From Pedobacter sandarakinus (lineage in GTDB: Bacteria; Bacteroidota; Bacteroidia; Sphingobacteriales; Sphingobacteriaceae), in NCBI RefSeq assembly GCF_026240095.1, contig NZ_JAPIVG010000002.1, positions 1 through 64,000 on the forward strand: DNA of 64,000 nt, in the 5' to 3' direction. Positions 18,632 to 27,627 of the stretch are shown here, one piece after another. Under the pieces are notes generated by a model. The model did no database searches and was not told where the DNA came from. It saw nothing but the letters and a program-made list of their open reading frames with translations. Numbering within the stretch: position 1 is the first letter of the stretch; every line of letters starts with the position of its first letter. The position numbers were made by a program, and so were the translations under genes.

Positions 18632-19410
18632 AGTTTTAAGCGAGCAGCGATAGCTTACGTTTGCCTTGATGGGGCTAGCAGTATACCTGATCTTCGGAAT
18701 AGCATAACCGAGATCATCTGTGTGAGGGTATTTTTCGACACTTTTAACAATATTTCTAGTTAAGTTGAATTTTTTGTACGCCTCATAGGGGGCGGCTTTC
18801 TACGTTTTCCCTGCTGAAAAAGTAGCAGACCTGAGCATAGCGAAAGCATGAAAGCGAATGAGAATAATACAAACGCTGGTATAACTCAAGGTTTGGATCT
18901 GTTGCCGGATCAATTTGTCAAAGTTTTATTTTCGGCATCACAAGTATTGATGCCTAGTTTGGTAGGGTTGTGAATAAGTCTGCACAAAGCGTTAAAGTTT
19001 TTTCCTTCCAATATCTCCTAGGCCGCGGAGCAGAATGCCTATAGCGGGAGTTTACTGTTTGAAGTTGATAGCAGAGGTAGATCTTTCTTCCGCCTCATCT
19101 TCGGCGGTTTTTTTTCTTTTTCATGTTACAGGGTACTATAAAATTTCGCATCAATACGGATTGAAATACCGCGTAATATTGGGAAACTTCCCAAAGGTTT
19201 GGTTACATAAGCGATGTAAAAATGAACTTTAGTACTATTACAGTACTCTATCTATGCTTTATCCCTACTTAAGCTATGCTTCATCTATGCTTTTGCATAG
19301 GCTTTTCACCGCTGGATAAAAGTTCTAGCGCAGCGGATAGATCAACATATGATTTTTGACAAGTATTAACAAAGCCATGATTTTAGCGGCTATTTTTAAT
19401 TATACCGAAA
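18632..19410 (+). other. Gene-free stretch between tRNA-Pro and its remnant
   Basis: No convincing protein gene; a 65-codon frame at 19035-19232 runs through a terminator-like hairpin and is not credible. The sequence is of mixed composition with several GC-richer patches (for example CGCCTCATAGGGGGCGGC near 18780). It could be what is left of an inserted element after decay, bounded by the intact tRNA-Pro on the left and the tRNA-Pro remnant on the right. No integrase frame survives. Confidence 0.4.
19090..19115 (+). terminator. Stem-loop with T tract inside the gene-free stretch
   Basis: CCGCC and GGCGG pair around an 8-nt loop, followed by eight T. It looks like a functional terminator although no gene precedes it now, consistent with a lost or decayed transcription unit. 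Confidence 0.65.
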
Positions 19411-19455
19411 TGCTTTGGGACCAGGAAGTCGTAAGTTCGAATCCTACCATCCCGA
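19411..19455 (+). pseudogene. 3' remnant of a tRNA-Pro gene
   Basis: The 45 bases match the 3' part of the two intact tRNA-Pro(UGG) genes from inside the anticodon arm to the discriminator base, with substitutions in the anticodon stem (GGGACCAGG for GGGAGCAGG), the variable region and the T stem. No 5' half lies upstream, so no tRNA can form. The match continues past the tRNA: the next bases again read GGATAC, a CCTCTAAAT-type stem and GGGCTTTTTAGTT, as after copy 2. Confidence 0.8.
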
Positions 19456-19478
19456 CAACTTCAAGTTCATCAGGATAC

Positions 19479-19513
19479 AAAGGCCTCTAAATATCCCTAT
19501 TTATGGGCTTTTT
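19479..19513 (+). terminator. Terminator copy behind the tRNA-Pro remnant
   Basis: AAAGGCC and GGGCTTT, with an inner AAATA/TATTT stem, form a hairpin followed by T. It resembles the terminator at 18598-18631 and was evidently copied together with the tRNA remnant. Confidence 0.65.
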
Positions 19514-19826
19514 AGTTCTGGCCAGTCCTTTTCGATATATAATATTTTTCCTGTCATGCGAGCAATCAGGTAAACAGATTTAATATTTGTATTTGCTCAT
19601 CATAAACAGTTTAACTAATTGAATATTTACATTTTGATTAAGGTAGCCCCATACACGAGTGCTATCGCCAAGGTAGTATTTATAAAATGGGTATCGCAAA
19701 TATGAGGTAAGAATGAATACATTTAGTAGCTTGGCAGCCCTCAGCACCTGCTGATTCCACTGTTTTACTGCTGTCTGAACCCATAGATTTATTTCTTACG
19801 TTGCATTTTATTTTAGATATGAAATC
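19514..19826. other. Spacer with no recognised feature
   Basis: About 310 bases of AT-rich sequence with no credible frame, RNA gene or repeat. It lies between the tRNA remnant and the convergent end of the GNAT gene. Confidence 0.5.
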
Positions 19827-20507
19827 CTAGTTCTTGCTGAGTATATAAATAATCATTTCACACCTAGTCTTAAAGCCATATTCTTTGTAAATTTCTAAGG
19901 CTCTAGTATTATCGCCTCGAACGTGTAAATACGGGATTTCACCCTGTGACACGATGTTGCGTATTTGACTATCTATTAACGCTCTTGCATATCCCTTACC
20001 TACGTGGTCAGGATGGGTACAAACCGCGCTAATCTCAACATAATTTCCACTATGCAACCTTTGACCCGCCATTGAAACCAATTGTCCGTTAGATAGAATT
20101 CCTTCATAATTTCCGAATTTTATAGTTTCGGATAGAAAAGGTCCCGGATTTGTACTTTTGGTTAGTTCAAGCATTTCAGGAACATGTTGTTCATTTAACT
20201 TTACTATCGCTGTTTGGATAACTTGCTGGGCGGGAACTTTGGGATAAATCATTTGAAAGCCGTCAATCCTATTGATGATTTTCCATGGTTGAGGATAGAT
20301 TAACTTTTCGTTACTGAAAATGGCAATAGGCTCTTTGAAGGGTACCATGTCGTATAACTCTTGAAAATTTGCAAGGTTAAGCTCTTTTATGGCTGAAAAT
20401 GGTGAGATCTCGCGAGAGATATATCGCGCTAAATCATTACCGACCGCGAGATCTGCATTTCCTGATGTCAAGGCTGCCCAAACAGGGTTATTGAGTAAGT
20501 GGCTCAT
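19827..20507 (-). CDS. GNAT family N-acetyltransferase
   Basis: 226 residues. The C-terminal half holds the acetyl-CoA site of the GNAT fold: EISAVCTHPDHVGKGYARAL carries the (Q/R)xxGxG/A motif as HVGKGYA, followed by YLHVRGDNTRALEIYKEYGF, a typical motif B. The N-terminal half is a divergent domain ending in a FQMIY strand, as in FR47-like acetyltransferases. Substrate unknown. It is a single gene on the minus strand beside the HxlR regulator. Confidence 0.83.
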   Translation of the reverse strand: MSHLLNNPVWAALTSGNADLAVGNDLARYISREISPFSAIKELNLANFQELYDMVPFKEPIAIFSNEKLIYPQPWKIINRIDGFQMIYPKVPAQQVIQTAIVKLNEQHVPEMLELTKSTNPGPFLSETIKFGNYEGILSNGQLVSMAGQRLHSGNYVEISAVCTHPDHVGKGYARALIDSQIRNIVSQGEIPYLHVRGDNTRALEIYKEYGFKTRCEMIIYILSKN

Positions 20508-20651
20508 ATTTTAAGATGTTATAAATTCACCTCTTGGTGAAATTGTAGGTGGTATCCTGGCTTAATATGCTCCTCTTAAACAAGCCCTGAAATATTAATT
20601 AACGCAAGCGAACAATCAGATGTAAAACGAGCCGGAAGAACATTAGCTAAA

Positions 20652-21077
20652 CTAAGAGTTGGGTGTTGAAACAATAGATTTCCTAAGTCTGTCCTGATAT
20701 TTTGTTATAGTTCCAACCTTATCGTTTAGAAGTTCTTCTAATAAATTTAGATCTCCTGGAGGATTAAATTTCGAACCCCATAGGGCCAATTCCATAATAA
20801 CAGGAACTAATTCAATACCTTTTTCTGTCATACTGTAAACGAATTTTGATTTCTTATCCTCACCAACTTGCTTATTAAGAAATCCATTGCCTTCCAGCAT
20901 ACTCAACCTGTCTGCTAAAATATTAGTGGCAATTCTTTCATTAGAAGAGCTGAATTCGCCGTATGTGGATTTCCCATGTAACATTATATCTCTGAGAATA
21001 AGTAATGTCCATTTATCACCAATAAAATCAAGTGAGAAGCTAACCGGGCATCCAGATCTTATCTTAATCTCTTTCAT
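20652..21077 (-). CDS. HxlR family transcriptional regulator with N-terminal Cys
   Basis: 141 residues. The HxlR winged helix is clear: CPVSFSLDFIGDKWTLLILRD, then ATNILADRLSMLEGNGFL and KKSKFVYSMTEKGIELVPV. C10 sits in the place of the redox-reactive Cys of YodB and HypR, which sense quinones, diamide or hypochlorite. It is divergent from a nitroreductase operon with a 105-bp shared spacer containing two ACTTGCAAA boxes. The likely role is a repressor released when C10 is modified. Regulon membership is inferred from the operator copy upstream of the MFS gene. Confidence 0.88.
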   Translation of the reverse strand: MKEIKIRSGCPVSFSLDFIGDKWTLLILRDIMLHGKSTYGEFSSSNERIATNILADRLSMLEGNGFLNKQVGEDKKSKFVYSMTEKGIELVPVIMELALWGSKFNPPGDLNLLEELLNDKVGTITKYQDRLRKSIVSTPNS

Positions 21078-21097
21078 AAAAATATATTTTTAAAAAC

Positions 21098-21141
21098 ACT
21101 TGCAAATAAAAAGTAAAACTCATTACCTTTACACTTGCAAA
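21098..21141. promoter_or_regulatory. Putative HxlR operator and promoter (divergent)
   Basis: Two direct ACTTGCAAA boxes start at 21098 and 21133, with AAGTAAAA at 21111 between them. A TACCTTTA at 21124-21131, close to the TAnnTTTG -7 consensus, lies directly before the second box. The same boxes in the same order stand upstream of the MFS gene at 26047-26088. The second box is also part of an inverted repeat (CTTGC-N5-GCAAG). Confidence 0.55.
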
Positions 21142-21182
21142 CCGCAAGCAAATCTACAAATTATTTAAACATTAAAAAAATC

Positions 21183-21812
21183 ATGTCATTACTAAAAGCA
21201 TTCGAATGGCGCTATGCCACAAAAAAATACGACATCAATAAAAAAGTTGATGCGGAATTGTTAGCTGATCTTACAGAAATCGTACGTCTTGCGCCTTCAT
21301 CATTTGGATTGCAGCCTTACAAATTTCTGATCGTAGAGAACGAATCCAAACTGGAAGAGATTAGCAGAGCTGCGCATGGACAACCACAAATTACTACCGG
21401 CGCTCATGTAATGGTATTGGCGGTTGAAACCAATATTGACGAAAAAACGATAGGCAGTTATATTGATAAAGCAGCTGTTGCAAGGCAGACTGATCGCAAA
21501 AACCTGGAACAACGTGAAGGTTTCGTGAATATGATGATCAACAAGTTGGATTATGCGGAACGAATTAAATGGGCAGAAAAGCAAGCATTCCTTGCCGTTG
21601 GTGTATTTGTAAGCGCAGCAGCTGCAGCAGGTGTTGACGCATCGCCTATGGAAGGTTTTGACACTGCAGTGATTGATGAAATCTTAGGCCTGAGAGAAAA
21701 GAACCTCACTTCAGCCCTAATCTTCGTTATCGGGTACCGTGCAGAAGATGACGAATTCGCGACGATCCCTAAAGTTCGCAAGCCTAAAGAAGAAATTTTT
21801 GTAACCATTTAA
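21183..21812 (+). CDS. NAD(P)H-dependent nitroreductase
   Basis: 209 residues from the ATG at 21183; the frame is open up to 21135 but that part overlaps the operator. Nitroreductase fold: WRYATKKYD at the start (FMN-phosphate contacts), LAPSSFGLQPYKFLIVEN, QAFLAVGVFVSAAAAAGVDASPMEGFD, and a C-terminal FVIGYRAEDDEFATIPKVRKP. It reduces quinones, nitro compounds or similar electrophiles using FMN and NAD(P)H. First gene of a five-gene run under the presumed HxlR operator. Confidence 0.92.
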   Translation: MSLLKAFEWRYATKKYDINKKVDAELLADLTEIVRLAPSSFGLQPYKFLIVENESKLEEISRAAHGQPQITTGAHVMVLAVETNIDEKTIGSYIDKAAVARQTDRKNLEQREGFVNMMINKLDYAERIKWAEKQAFLAVGVFVSAAAAAGVDASPMEGFDTAVIDEILGLREKNLTSALIFVIGYRAEDDEFATIPKVRKPKEEIFVTI

Positions 21813-21821
21813 AGTAAGGTA

Positions 21822-22118
21822 ATGGCAAACTCAAAAGTGATCGTGCTTGCAGAAGTTCCTGTACTACCAGAATTCTTGGAAGCAGTTAAAGCTTGTTCTG
21901 CGGCTACGCTTATTCCAACGCTTAAGGAAGCCGGGTGCGAAGTGTTTTACCAAACCGTTAAGAATGACGATCCAAATACTTTAATCTTTTTTGAAGTTTT
22001 TACATCCAAGGCCGCCCTTGACTTCCACATGGAAGCAGATTACACTAAAGAATTTTTTGCCAATGTGCAGGGAAAACTGGCGGGTAAACCGGTGTCAACT
22101 ATTTTAAGTGAATTATAG
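21822..22118 (+). CDS. Small antibiotic-biosynthesis-monooxygenase (ABM) fold protein
   Basis: 98 residues. The ferredoxin-like ABM pattern is visible: a first strand KVIVLAEVPV, the helix region EFLEAVKACSAAT, then GCEVFYQTVKNDDPNTLIFFEVF and FHMEADYTKEFF with the conserved His. Relatives such as YgiN act on quinols without cofactors. It lies 9 bp after the nitroreductase and 10 bp before the MDR gene, so it belongs to the same operon and may complete a quinone cycle. The substrate is unknown. Confidence 0.82.
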   Translation: MANSKVIVLAEVPVLPEFLEAVKACSAATLIPTLKEAGCEVFYQTVKNDDPNTLIFFEVFTSKAALDFHMEADYTKEFFANVQGKLAGKPVSTILSEL

Positions 22119-22128
22119 GCTTGATATT

Positions 22129-23160
22129 ATGGAAACACAATTAAAGGCAGTTGATCAGCCAGTTAAGTTACTGCAATTAACCGCACTAGGCGAAGCGGGA
22201 GAAGTTGTCAAAATTCATAAAGGGCATATTTCAACCATTAATGCAGATGAGGTGCTCGTTGCAATGGAAGCGGCGCCAATACATATCTCGGACATACTGA
22301 TGATTACTGGACGTTATGGAATCAAACCATCATTTCCTGCTGTATTGGGTGCAGAAGGAATTGGACGCGTGATCGCCATTGGATCATCTGTTAACAGCGA
22401 GTGGCATGGAAAACGTGTTGTCATACTGCCTTATTATGAGCAGGGAACCTGGGCAAGTCACATCGTGCTCCCGCTTAAAAATATCGTTCAGGTCAGTGAA
22501 TCCGCTGATGCTACCCAATTGGCGCAAATGACAATCAATGCGATGACCGCCTATTTGTCGCTGAGAGAATATGCTAAGCTGATGCCTGGCGACTGGATCG
22601 GACAGACAGCGGCAAATTCCGCAGTCGGGCAATATGTGATTGGGTTTGCTAAAATGGCGGGAATGAAAACTCTGAATATTGTTCGCAGGAAAGAAGCAGG
22701 AGAATTTGTTTCCGGCCTAGGCGGTGACGCTGTTGTTGTTATCGGTGAATATCTCGAAGAACAGATCGAAAAAATTCTGGACGGCAAGCAACTTAGCCTG
22801 GTATTAGATACCGTGGGCGGCCAATTGGTCGGACAGATCGCGAAATTTTTAAAGAGCAGGTCTGCCATCGTTGGTTATTCCAGCGAAAGCGGACAAACCC
22901 CAGCGATCGCCCCTTTTGACCTTTTTTACAGAAGACTAAGCTATCATGGCTTTTGGGTTATTGATTGGTTCAAGACGACTCCTAAAACAGAAATTGATAC
23001 AGTGATTTACCAATTAAATGAAATGCTGGACACCGGAAAGTTATCTGCTACTGTGGGTGGAACATATTCAATCGACCAATATAAGGAAGCATTCGCCAGC
23101 GCCATGAAAGGTGGCCGTCCCGGCAAAATCTTTTTCACATTTAATCAATCAACGTTATGA
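22129..23160 (+). CDS. MDR-family quinone/enoyl reductase-like oxidoreductase
   Basis: 343 residues from the ATG at 22129; the longer frame from 22108 would overlap the previous gene. GroES-like N-terminal domain with YGIKPSFPAVLGAEGIGRVIAIG; Rossmann domain with AANSAVGQYVIGFAKMAG and DTVGGQLVGQIAKFL. No catalytic or structural zinc Cys cluster is visible, which fits the zinc-free quinone oxidoreductase or enoyl reductase branch. Its stop overlaps the start of the NmrA-like gene (ATGA), so translation is coupled. Confidence 0.87.
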   Translation: METQLKAVDQPVKLLQLTALGEAGEVVKIHKGHISTINADEVLVAMEAAPIHISDILMITGRYGIKPSFPAVLGAEGIGRVIAIGSSVNSEWHGKRVVILPYYEQGTWASHIVLPLKNIVQVSESADATQLAQMTINAMTAYLSLREYAKLMPGDWIGQTAANSAVGQYVIGFAKMAGMKTLNIVRRKEAGEFVSGLGGDAVVVIGEYLEEQIEKILDGKQLSLVLDTVGGQLVGQIAKFLKSRSAIVGYSSESGQTPAIAPFDLFYRRLSYHGFWVIDWFKTTPKTEIDTVIYQLNEMLDTGKLSATVGGTYSIDQYKEAFASAMKGGRPGKIFFTFNQSTL

Positions 23161-24053
23161 AGGATAATTCAACTGTGCAGCCCAGGATTTTAGTGGCTGG
23201 AGCAAGTGGCCATCTAGGCCATAGAGTTACCGAAATCTTACATGAGCAGGGTTATATCAACCTTGTTGCTGCTTCACGGAATCCTTTGAAATTGGGAGAC
23301 CTGAATGAAAAAGGAATCGAGGTTAGAAAGGCAGATTTCGATGATCCGGGCACACTCAAACATGCTTTCCTGGGTATTGATCGTCTGTTGTTAATTTCAA
23401 CGGATGAATTGCATAACCCAGATAAACGGGTGCGTCAGCATACCAACGCCATTAAGGCGGCTAAAGCAGCTGGCATTAAACATATCGTATACACATCGAT
23501 GCCAAGCCCTGAAAAGGCGCATGATATCCCATTTGCATCAGACCACGTGGCTACGGAAAAGGCACTTGAAAACAGTGGCCTGGACTTTACCAGCCTGCGG
23601 GTAAGCTGGTATGCTGAAAACTTGATGGGATTTTTACCACAGATCATTTCAGCAGGAAAATGGCCAACTGTGTCCGGAGATGGCCGTATTCCATATATAC
23701 CAAGAGAAGATGTGGCCCAAGCTGCCGCCAATGCTTTAATGAATAATACTGGTAAAACATATCCTGATATATCAGGTGTAGAATCACTAAGTATTAACGA
23801 TATCGCCAGTATAGCATCGGAAGTTTTTGGTAAAACAATCTCTGTTCTACAGGTTCCTATTAATGCTATCATGGAAGAACTTATTGCCATTGGCATTCCA
23901 GCCGGTTTTGCACCAACAGTGGTAATGACCGATCTAAACATGCGTTCCGGTAATTTTGATATTGTAAGTAATGATGTCAAAAAAGCTACAGGCAGGGAGC
24001 CAAAAAGATTAAATGAATTCCTTATCAATAATAAAAACAAATTTATTCTTTAA
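23157..24053 (+). CDS. NmrA-like NAD(P)-binding protein (QorB type)
   Basis: 298 residues. An atypical SDR with an N-terminal ILVAGASGHLGHRV dinucleotide site, then VAASRNPLKL (NADP preference) and KHIVYTSMPSP. It lacks the classical YxxxK active site. QorB/YtfG-type proteins reduce quinones with NADPH. It overlaps the MDR gene by four bases and is 10 bp before the SDR gene. In this operon a role in disposal of quinones or other electrophiles is likely but not shown. Confidence 0.87.
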   Translation: MKDNSTVQPRILVAGASGHLGHRVTEILHEQGYINLVAASRNPLKLGDLNEKGIEVRKADFDDPGTLKHAFLGIDRLLLISTDELHNPDKRVRQHTNAIKAAKAAGIKHIVYTSMPSPEKAHDIPFASDHVATEKALENSGLDFTSLRVSWYAENLMGFLPQIISAGKWPTVSGDGRIPYIPREDVAQAAANALMNNTGKTYPDISGVESLSINDIASIASEVFGKTISVLQVPINAIMEELIAIGIPAGFAPTVVMTDLNMRSGNFDIVSNDVKKATGREPKRLNEFLINNKNKFIL

Positions 24054-24063
24054 AAAATTAGTT

Positions 24064-24807
24064 ATGAAAATTACAAATAAGACCATTCTAGTTACTGGTG
24101 GCGGATCGGGGATCGGATACGCAACAGCCAAATATTTAAGTGAAAAAGGAAATAAGGTGATCATTTCAGGCCGAAATCCCGAAAAGATTAAAAAAGCAGG
24201 TGAAGCACTTGGCATAACTGCAATCGCCTGTGATGTTACCAAAGCTGAAGATGTAGCTCACCTGGTTGCCCGAATTGAGAGTGAATTTGGCGACCTTGCC
24301 GTTTTGATTAACAATGCAGGTGTTGCCAACCTTTACAAATTAGGTATAGGTGCGGGTGCTTTTGATAAATCTAAACAGGAATTTGAAACCAATTATTTTG
24401 GACCAGTGCGTTTAATTGAGTCCTTACTGCCTTTATTGAAAATACAGCCAGAGGCAGCAATTGTAAATATTACCTCAAACGTCTCTTTCCATCCACTTAT
24501 TGTACTACCGACTTATTCAGACAGCAAGGCCGCCTTACATTCCCATACGGTGGCATTAAGGTTGACATTAGCTAAAGAAACCAACATAAAGCTTTTTGAA
24601 GTAATGCCGTCTCTTATAGATACCGAAGCCACAAAAGATATGGGCGGTGCAAATGGATTACCACCGAGCGTTGTTGCCGAAGATATTTTTAATGGAATCA
24701 ACCAGGATCGCTTTGAGATTTATGTCGGTGATACTAGTAAGCAACATGCAGACTACTTTGCAGATCCTGTGACAGCTGTTAATAATTTTAATAAAGATCT
24801 CCTGTAA
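24064..24807 (+). CDS. Short-chain dehydrogenase/reductase (DltE-like)
   Basis: 247 residues from the ATG at 24064; the frame opens earlier but overlaps the previous gene. Motifs: LVTGGGSGIGYATA for the cofactor, NNAGVANLY, a catalytic Ser in NITSNVSFHP and YSDSKAALHS (YxxxK). Last gene of the HxlR-linked operon. It is a paralogue of the SDR at 27628-28368; the shared PPSVVAEDIFNGI/PPEQVASDLIAGL tail shows common descent. Both SDRs follow presumed HxlR-controlled promoters, so they probably act on related substrates. Confidence 0.9.
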   Translation: MKITNKTILVTGGGSGIGYATAKYLSEKGNKVIISGRNPEKIKKAGEALGITAIACDVTKAEDVAHLVARIESEFGDLAVLINNAGVANLYKLGIGAGAFDKSKQEFETNYFGPVRLIESLLPLLKIQPEAAIVNITSNVSFHPLIVLPTYSDSKAALHSHTVALRLTLAKETNIKLFEVMPSLIDTEATKDMGGANGLPPSVVAEDIFNGINQDRFEIYVGDTSKQHADYFADPVTAVNNFNKDLL

Positions 24808-24982
24808 CAGCTATAACAAATTAATATAGAATGTACAATGGTGTGACATCATTTATTGTGGAAATGTTTATCGTTAGAGTACACGCAGTTTGTACGTTGT
24901 GTAGGGTTTTCCATAATGAAATTAATGTTAAACTCCGGTTAAAAAGCAAACACCAATCTTAATTTGCTAATCAAATGATATT

Positions 24983-25933
24983 ATGAGCAGTAGAAGAAAT
25001 TTTATTAAACAAAGCGGAATTCTTAAAGTTGCCGGAGTTCTTGCGCAAGGTCAGCATTCTGTAGCTCATCCTACTGAAAAACACATCAATCTTGAAGAAA
25101 AAAAATTAAAATGGGAAGATGGTTCACGATTGGTGGTCTCTGTAACTATGCACTTTGAAGCTGGTGGTGAACCAGACAACTTGCAAAGTCCTTTTCCGCC
25201 GAATATGCTTCCAAGATTTAAAGATCTGCCTGGTTCAACTTGGTATGCGTATGGTTACAAAGAAGGGATTCCTCGCATGCTTGATAATTGGGATAAGTTA
25301 GGAATCAAGGTAACCTCTCATATGGTTGGTTCAGCGGTACTGAGAAATCCGGCACTAGCTAAAGAAATAGTAGATAGGGGCCATGAAGCAGCAGCCCATG
25401 GAAAGGGTTGGAACACACAATATAATATGTCCAATGATGAGGAGAAGAAATTTACAAGGGACGGTGCTGAGGCAATAAAGCAAATTACCGGTACCACCAA
25501 TAGGTTAGTATGCAAATTTTCTGCGTCGTGGAGAAAATACACTTAAAATCTTAAACGAATTAGGATTCACCTATCATATTGACGATTTAAGCCACGACTA
25601 ACCATTTATAATACAGATTAATCAAAAGGACTTTGCCGTAGTACCCTACACGTTACGCTGCAACGACATTGCATGTATTGAATTACGCAATTTTTCCGCA
25701 GATTAGTTTATAAATCAGGTTAAGCTTGAATTTGATCAGCTGTATTCTGAGTCTGCGCAACGCAGGCGACAGCTTTCTATTGCTTTTCATGTCAGGATTG
25801 GAGGAACACCGCAAATTGTACAGGCCACTCATCAATTATTAAGCTATATGAAAAAAGCCCTGGTGTAGTATTTAAACGAAAGGATGAAATTGCGAAAATC
25901 ACCTTAAAGGACAAAACCAGTATCCGCGAATAG
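24983..25933 (+). pseudogene. Decayed polysaccharide deacetylase
   Basis: The first frame (24983-25546) has a Tat-like start (SSRRNFIKQSG) and a deacetylase front part: RLVVSVTMHFEAGGEP, KEGIPRMLDNWDKLGIKVTSHM and RGHEAAAHGKGW. The homologous rest is in other frames: from about 25510 ANFLRRGENTLKILNELGF, FAVVPYTLRCNDI and LEFDQLYSESAQRRR, with in-frame stops at 25599 and 25704, then after a second shift near 25860 VVFKRKDEIAKITLKDKTS to the TAG at 25931. At least two frameshifts and two stops; not functional. Relatives are PuuE/allantoinase-like NodB-fold hydrolases. Confidence 0.85.
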
Positions 25934-26046
25934 CTAATATAATCTGTCAATACTCGAATACATAATTTAATTCCTTTTGCGACCAGACAAGAATAACATT
26001 AAAAAGTAAAACTTTAACAATTCGCATTGGTTAACTGCAAATAATA

Positions 26047-26088
26047 CTTGCATTTTAAAAGTAAAATACGATATTTACACTTGCAAAG
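26047..26088 (+). promoter_or_regulatory. Second copy of the putative HxlR operator
   Basis: ACTTGCATT at 26047, AAGTAAAA at 26060 and ACTTGCAAA at 26080 repeat the pattern at 21098-21141, with 13 bp between the starts of the first two boxes in both copies. TTTACACTTGCAAA is identical in both. It lies 49 bp upstream of the MFS start. Confidence 0.5.
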
Positions 26089-26136
26089 TGAAAGCATTTA
26101 TCAAAGGTAAATGTTTTCACAACAATAATTTTATAA

Positions 26137-27549
26137 ATGAAAAGTTCAAAGTGGTTTTCTTTATTACTGATCCTTACAGCTCCATTTCTTTCAGTGTTGG
26201 ATGTGTTCATCATCAACGTCGCCATCCCGGCAATAAAAAAAGGACTTCATGCTACCGAGGCGCAAGTTCAGCTTGTAATTGCTGTTTATCTGTTAGGTTA
26301 TGCTTCATTTTTAGTAACCGGAAGCCGATTTGGTGATTATCTGGGCCGAAAAAAAGTATTTCTTTTAGGCATGCTAGGTTTTACAATTTCTTCGGCGTTG
26401 TGTGGCTTTTCTCAATCTTCACTTGAATTAAATATCGCTCGTTTTATGCAGGGAGTCAGCGCGTCGATGATGGTACCCCAAACAATCGCTTTTATTCAAT
26501 TATTGTTCCTTGATTCCCGTGAGCGAACAAAAGCGTTTGGATGGTATGGTATTGCGCTAGGTTTAGCTAGTATGCTCGGACAGTTTTTGGGAGGTGTACT
26601 TACGACATTCCACTTTTCCACTGAGGGTTGGCGTTTAATATTTTTCATTAATATTCCAGTAGGTTTAGCTGCGATGCTACTAACCGTTTGGAAACTGGAA
26701 GAAACTTTAAAAGATGTTAGTCAAAGATTTGATTTACGTGGCATATTGTTATTAACGATGTCATTGATTTCGATTATTATTCCGCTTATTCAAGGAAGAG
26801 AATTGGGCTGGCCATCATGGTGTATTATTTCACTGTTAGCATCTGTCCTTTTTTTCTGGTCGTTTTTATATGCGCAGCGGCTAACTAAAAAACAAGGAGG
26901 AAAACCTCTTATAGATATTTCTTTGTTTGCGATAAAGGATCTTAACTACGGATTATTGGCTGTAGTTTGTTGCTATATTGTTCATAGTTCATTCTTGATG
27001 ATGAGTGCAATATTGCTACAGAACGGTTTCGGTTTTTCACCTTTACGCTCCGGAAGCTCATTTGTGGTATGGGGTAGCTCCATGTTACTATTTTCCCTTT
27101 GGTCTATAAAACTGGTCAAAAGAAATGGAAGAAGAACCGTTCTTATTGGCGTTGCTTTGATGTTTACCTCAGTTGCTTTGCAGATCTGCTTTTTTACCGG
27201 AGACGTCATTTATTTACCAGTATTACTGGGCATATTAATAATTCATGGAGCAGGGGCTGGTTTAACCTATCCGACACTAATGAACGTAACATTAAAGAAC
27301 GTGCCGCATGAGTTTGCAGGAGCGGCCGCTGGATTGTATTCTACTGCTCAGCAAGTTGCAGGTGCATTTGGTGTTGCTACCGTAGGTGGATTATTTTTCA
27401 CAGTGGTAGAGCATTCAACAACATCAGCAAGATATCAGCAAGCCTTTCTTTATGGTTCCTTAGCGAACCTGTTCATTCTAGCGATAATGGGATATCTGGT
27501 AGCTGCCTTACCCAATGGCGATGTAACTGAGATTGCCTTTGCAGAATAG
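26137..27549 (+). CDS. MFS drug exporter (DHA2, EmrB/QacA type)
   Basis: 470 residues with about 14 hydrophobic helices. Typical signatures: FLSVLDVFIINVAIP (motif D1-like), SRFGDYLGRKKVFLLG (motif A) and MQGVSASMMVPQTIAFI, with the PVG turn in FINIPVGLAAM. It exports drugs or other amphiphiles using the proton gradient. It carries its own promoter with the HxlR-type boxes and is followed by an SDR gene, so export and reduction of the same toxic compound may be linked. Confidence 0.92.
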   Translation: MKSSKWFSLLLILTAPFLSVLDVFIINVAIPAIKKGLHATEAQVQLVIAVYLLGYASFLVTGSRFGDYLGRKKVFLLGMLGFTISSALCGFSQSSLELNIARFMQGVSASMMVPQTIAFIQLLFLDSRERTKAFGWYGIALGLASMLGQFLGGVLTTFHFSTEGWRLIFFINIPVGLAAMLLTVWKLEETLKDVSQRFDLRGILLLTMSLISIIIPLIQGRELGWPSWCIISLLASVLFFWSFLYAQRLTKKQGGKPLIDISLFAIKDLNYGLLAVVCCYIVHSSFLMMSAILLQNGFGFSPLRSGSSFVVWGSSMLLFSLWSIKLVKRNGRRTVLIGVALMFTSVALQICFFTGDVIYLPVLLGILIIHGAGAGLTYPTLMNVTLKNVPHEFAGAAAGLYSTAQQVAGAFGVATVGGLFFTVVEHSTTSARYQQAFLYGSLANLFILAIMGYLVAALPNGDVTEIAFAE

Positions 27550-27627
27550 TTTAAATATTTATAGAGTTCAATTCATGTCAATAAATATCACATTATACCA
27601 ATTCATAAAATCAATAATTTAATTATC

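Noticed and set aside
19035-19232. 65-codon frame between the tRNA cluster and the GNAT gene
   Set aside because: Passes through a hairpin with an eight-T tract and shows no protein-like pattern.
23435-24040. 201-codon minus-strand frame opposite the NmrA-like gene
   Set aside because: Runs entirely antisense to a gene with intact motifs; length is a by-product of codon bias.
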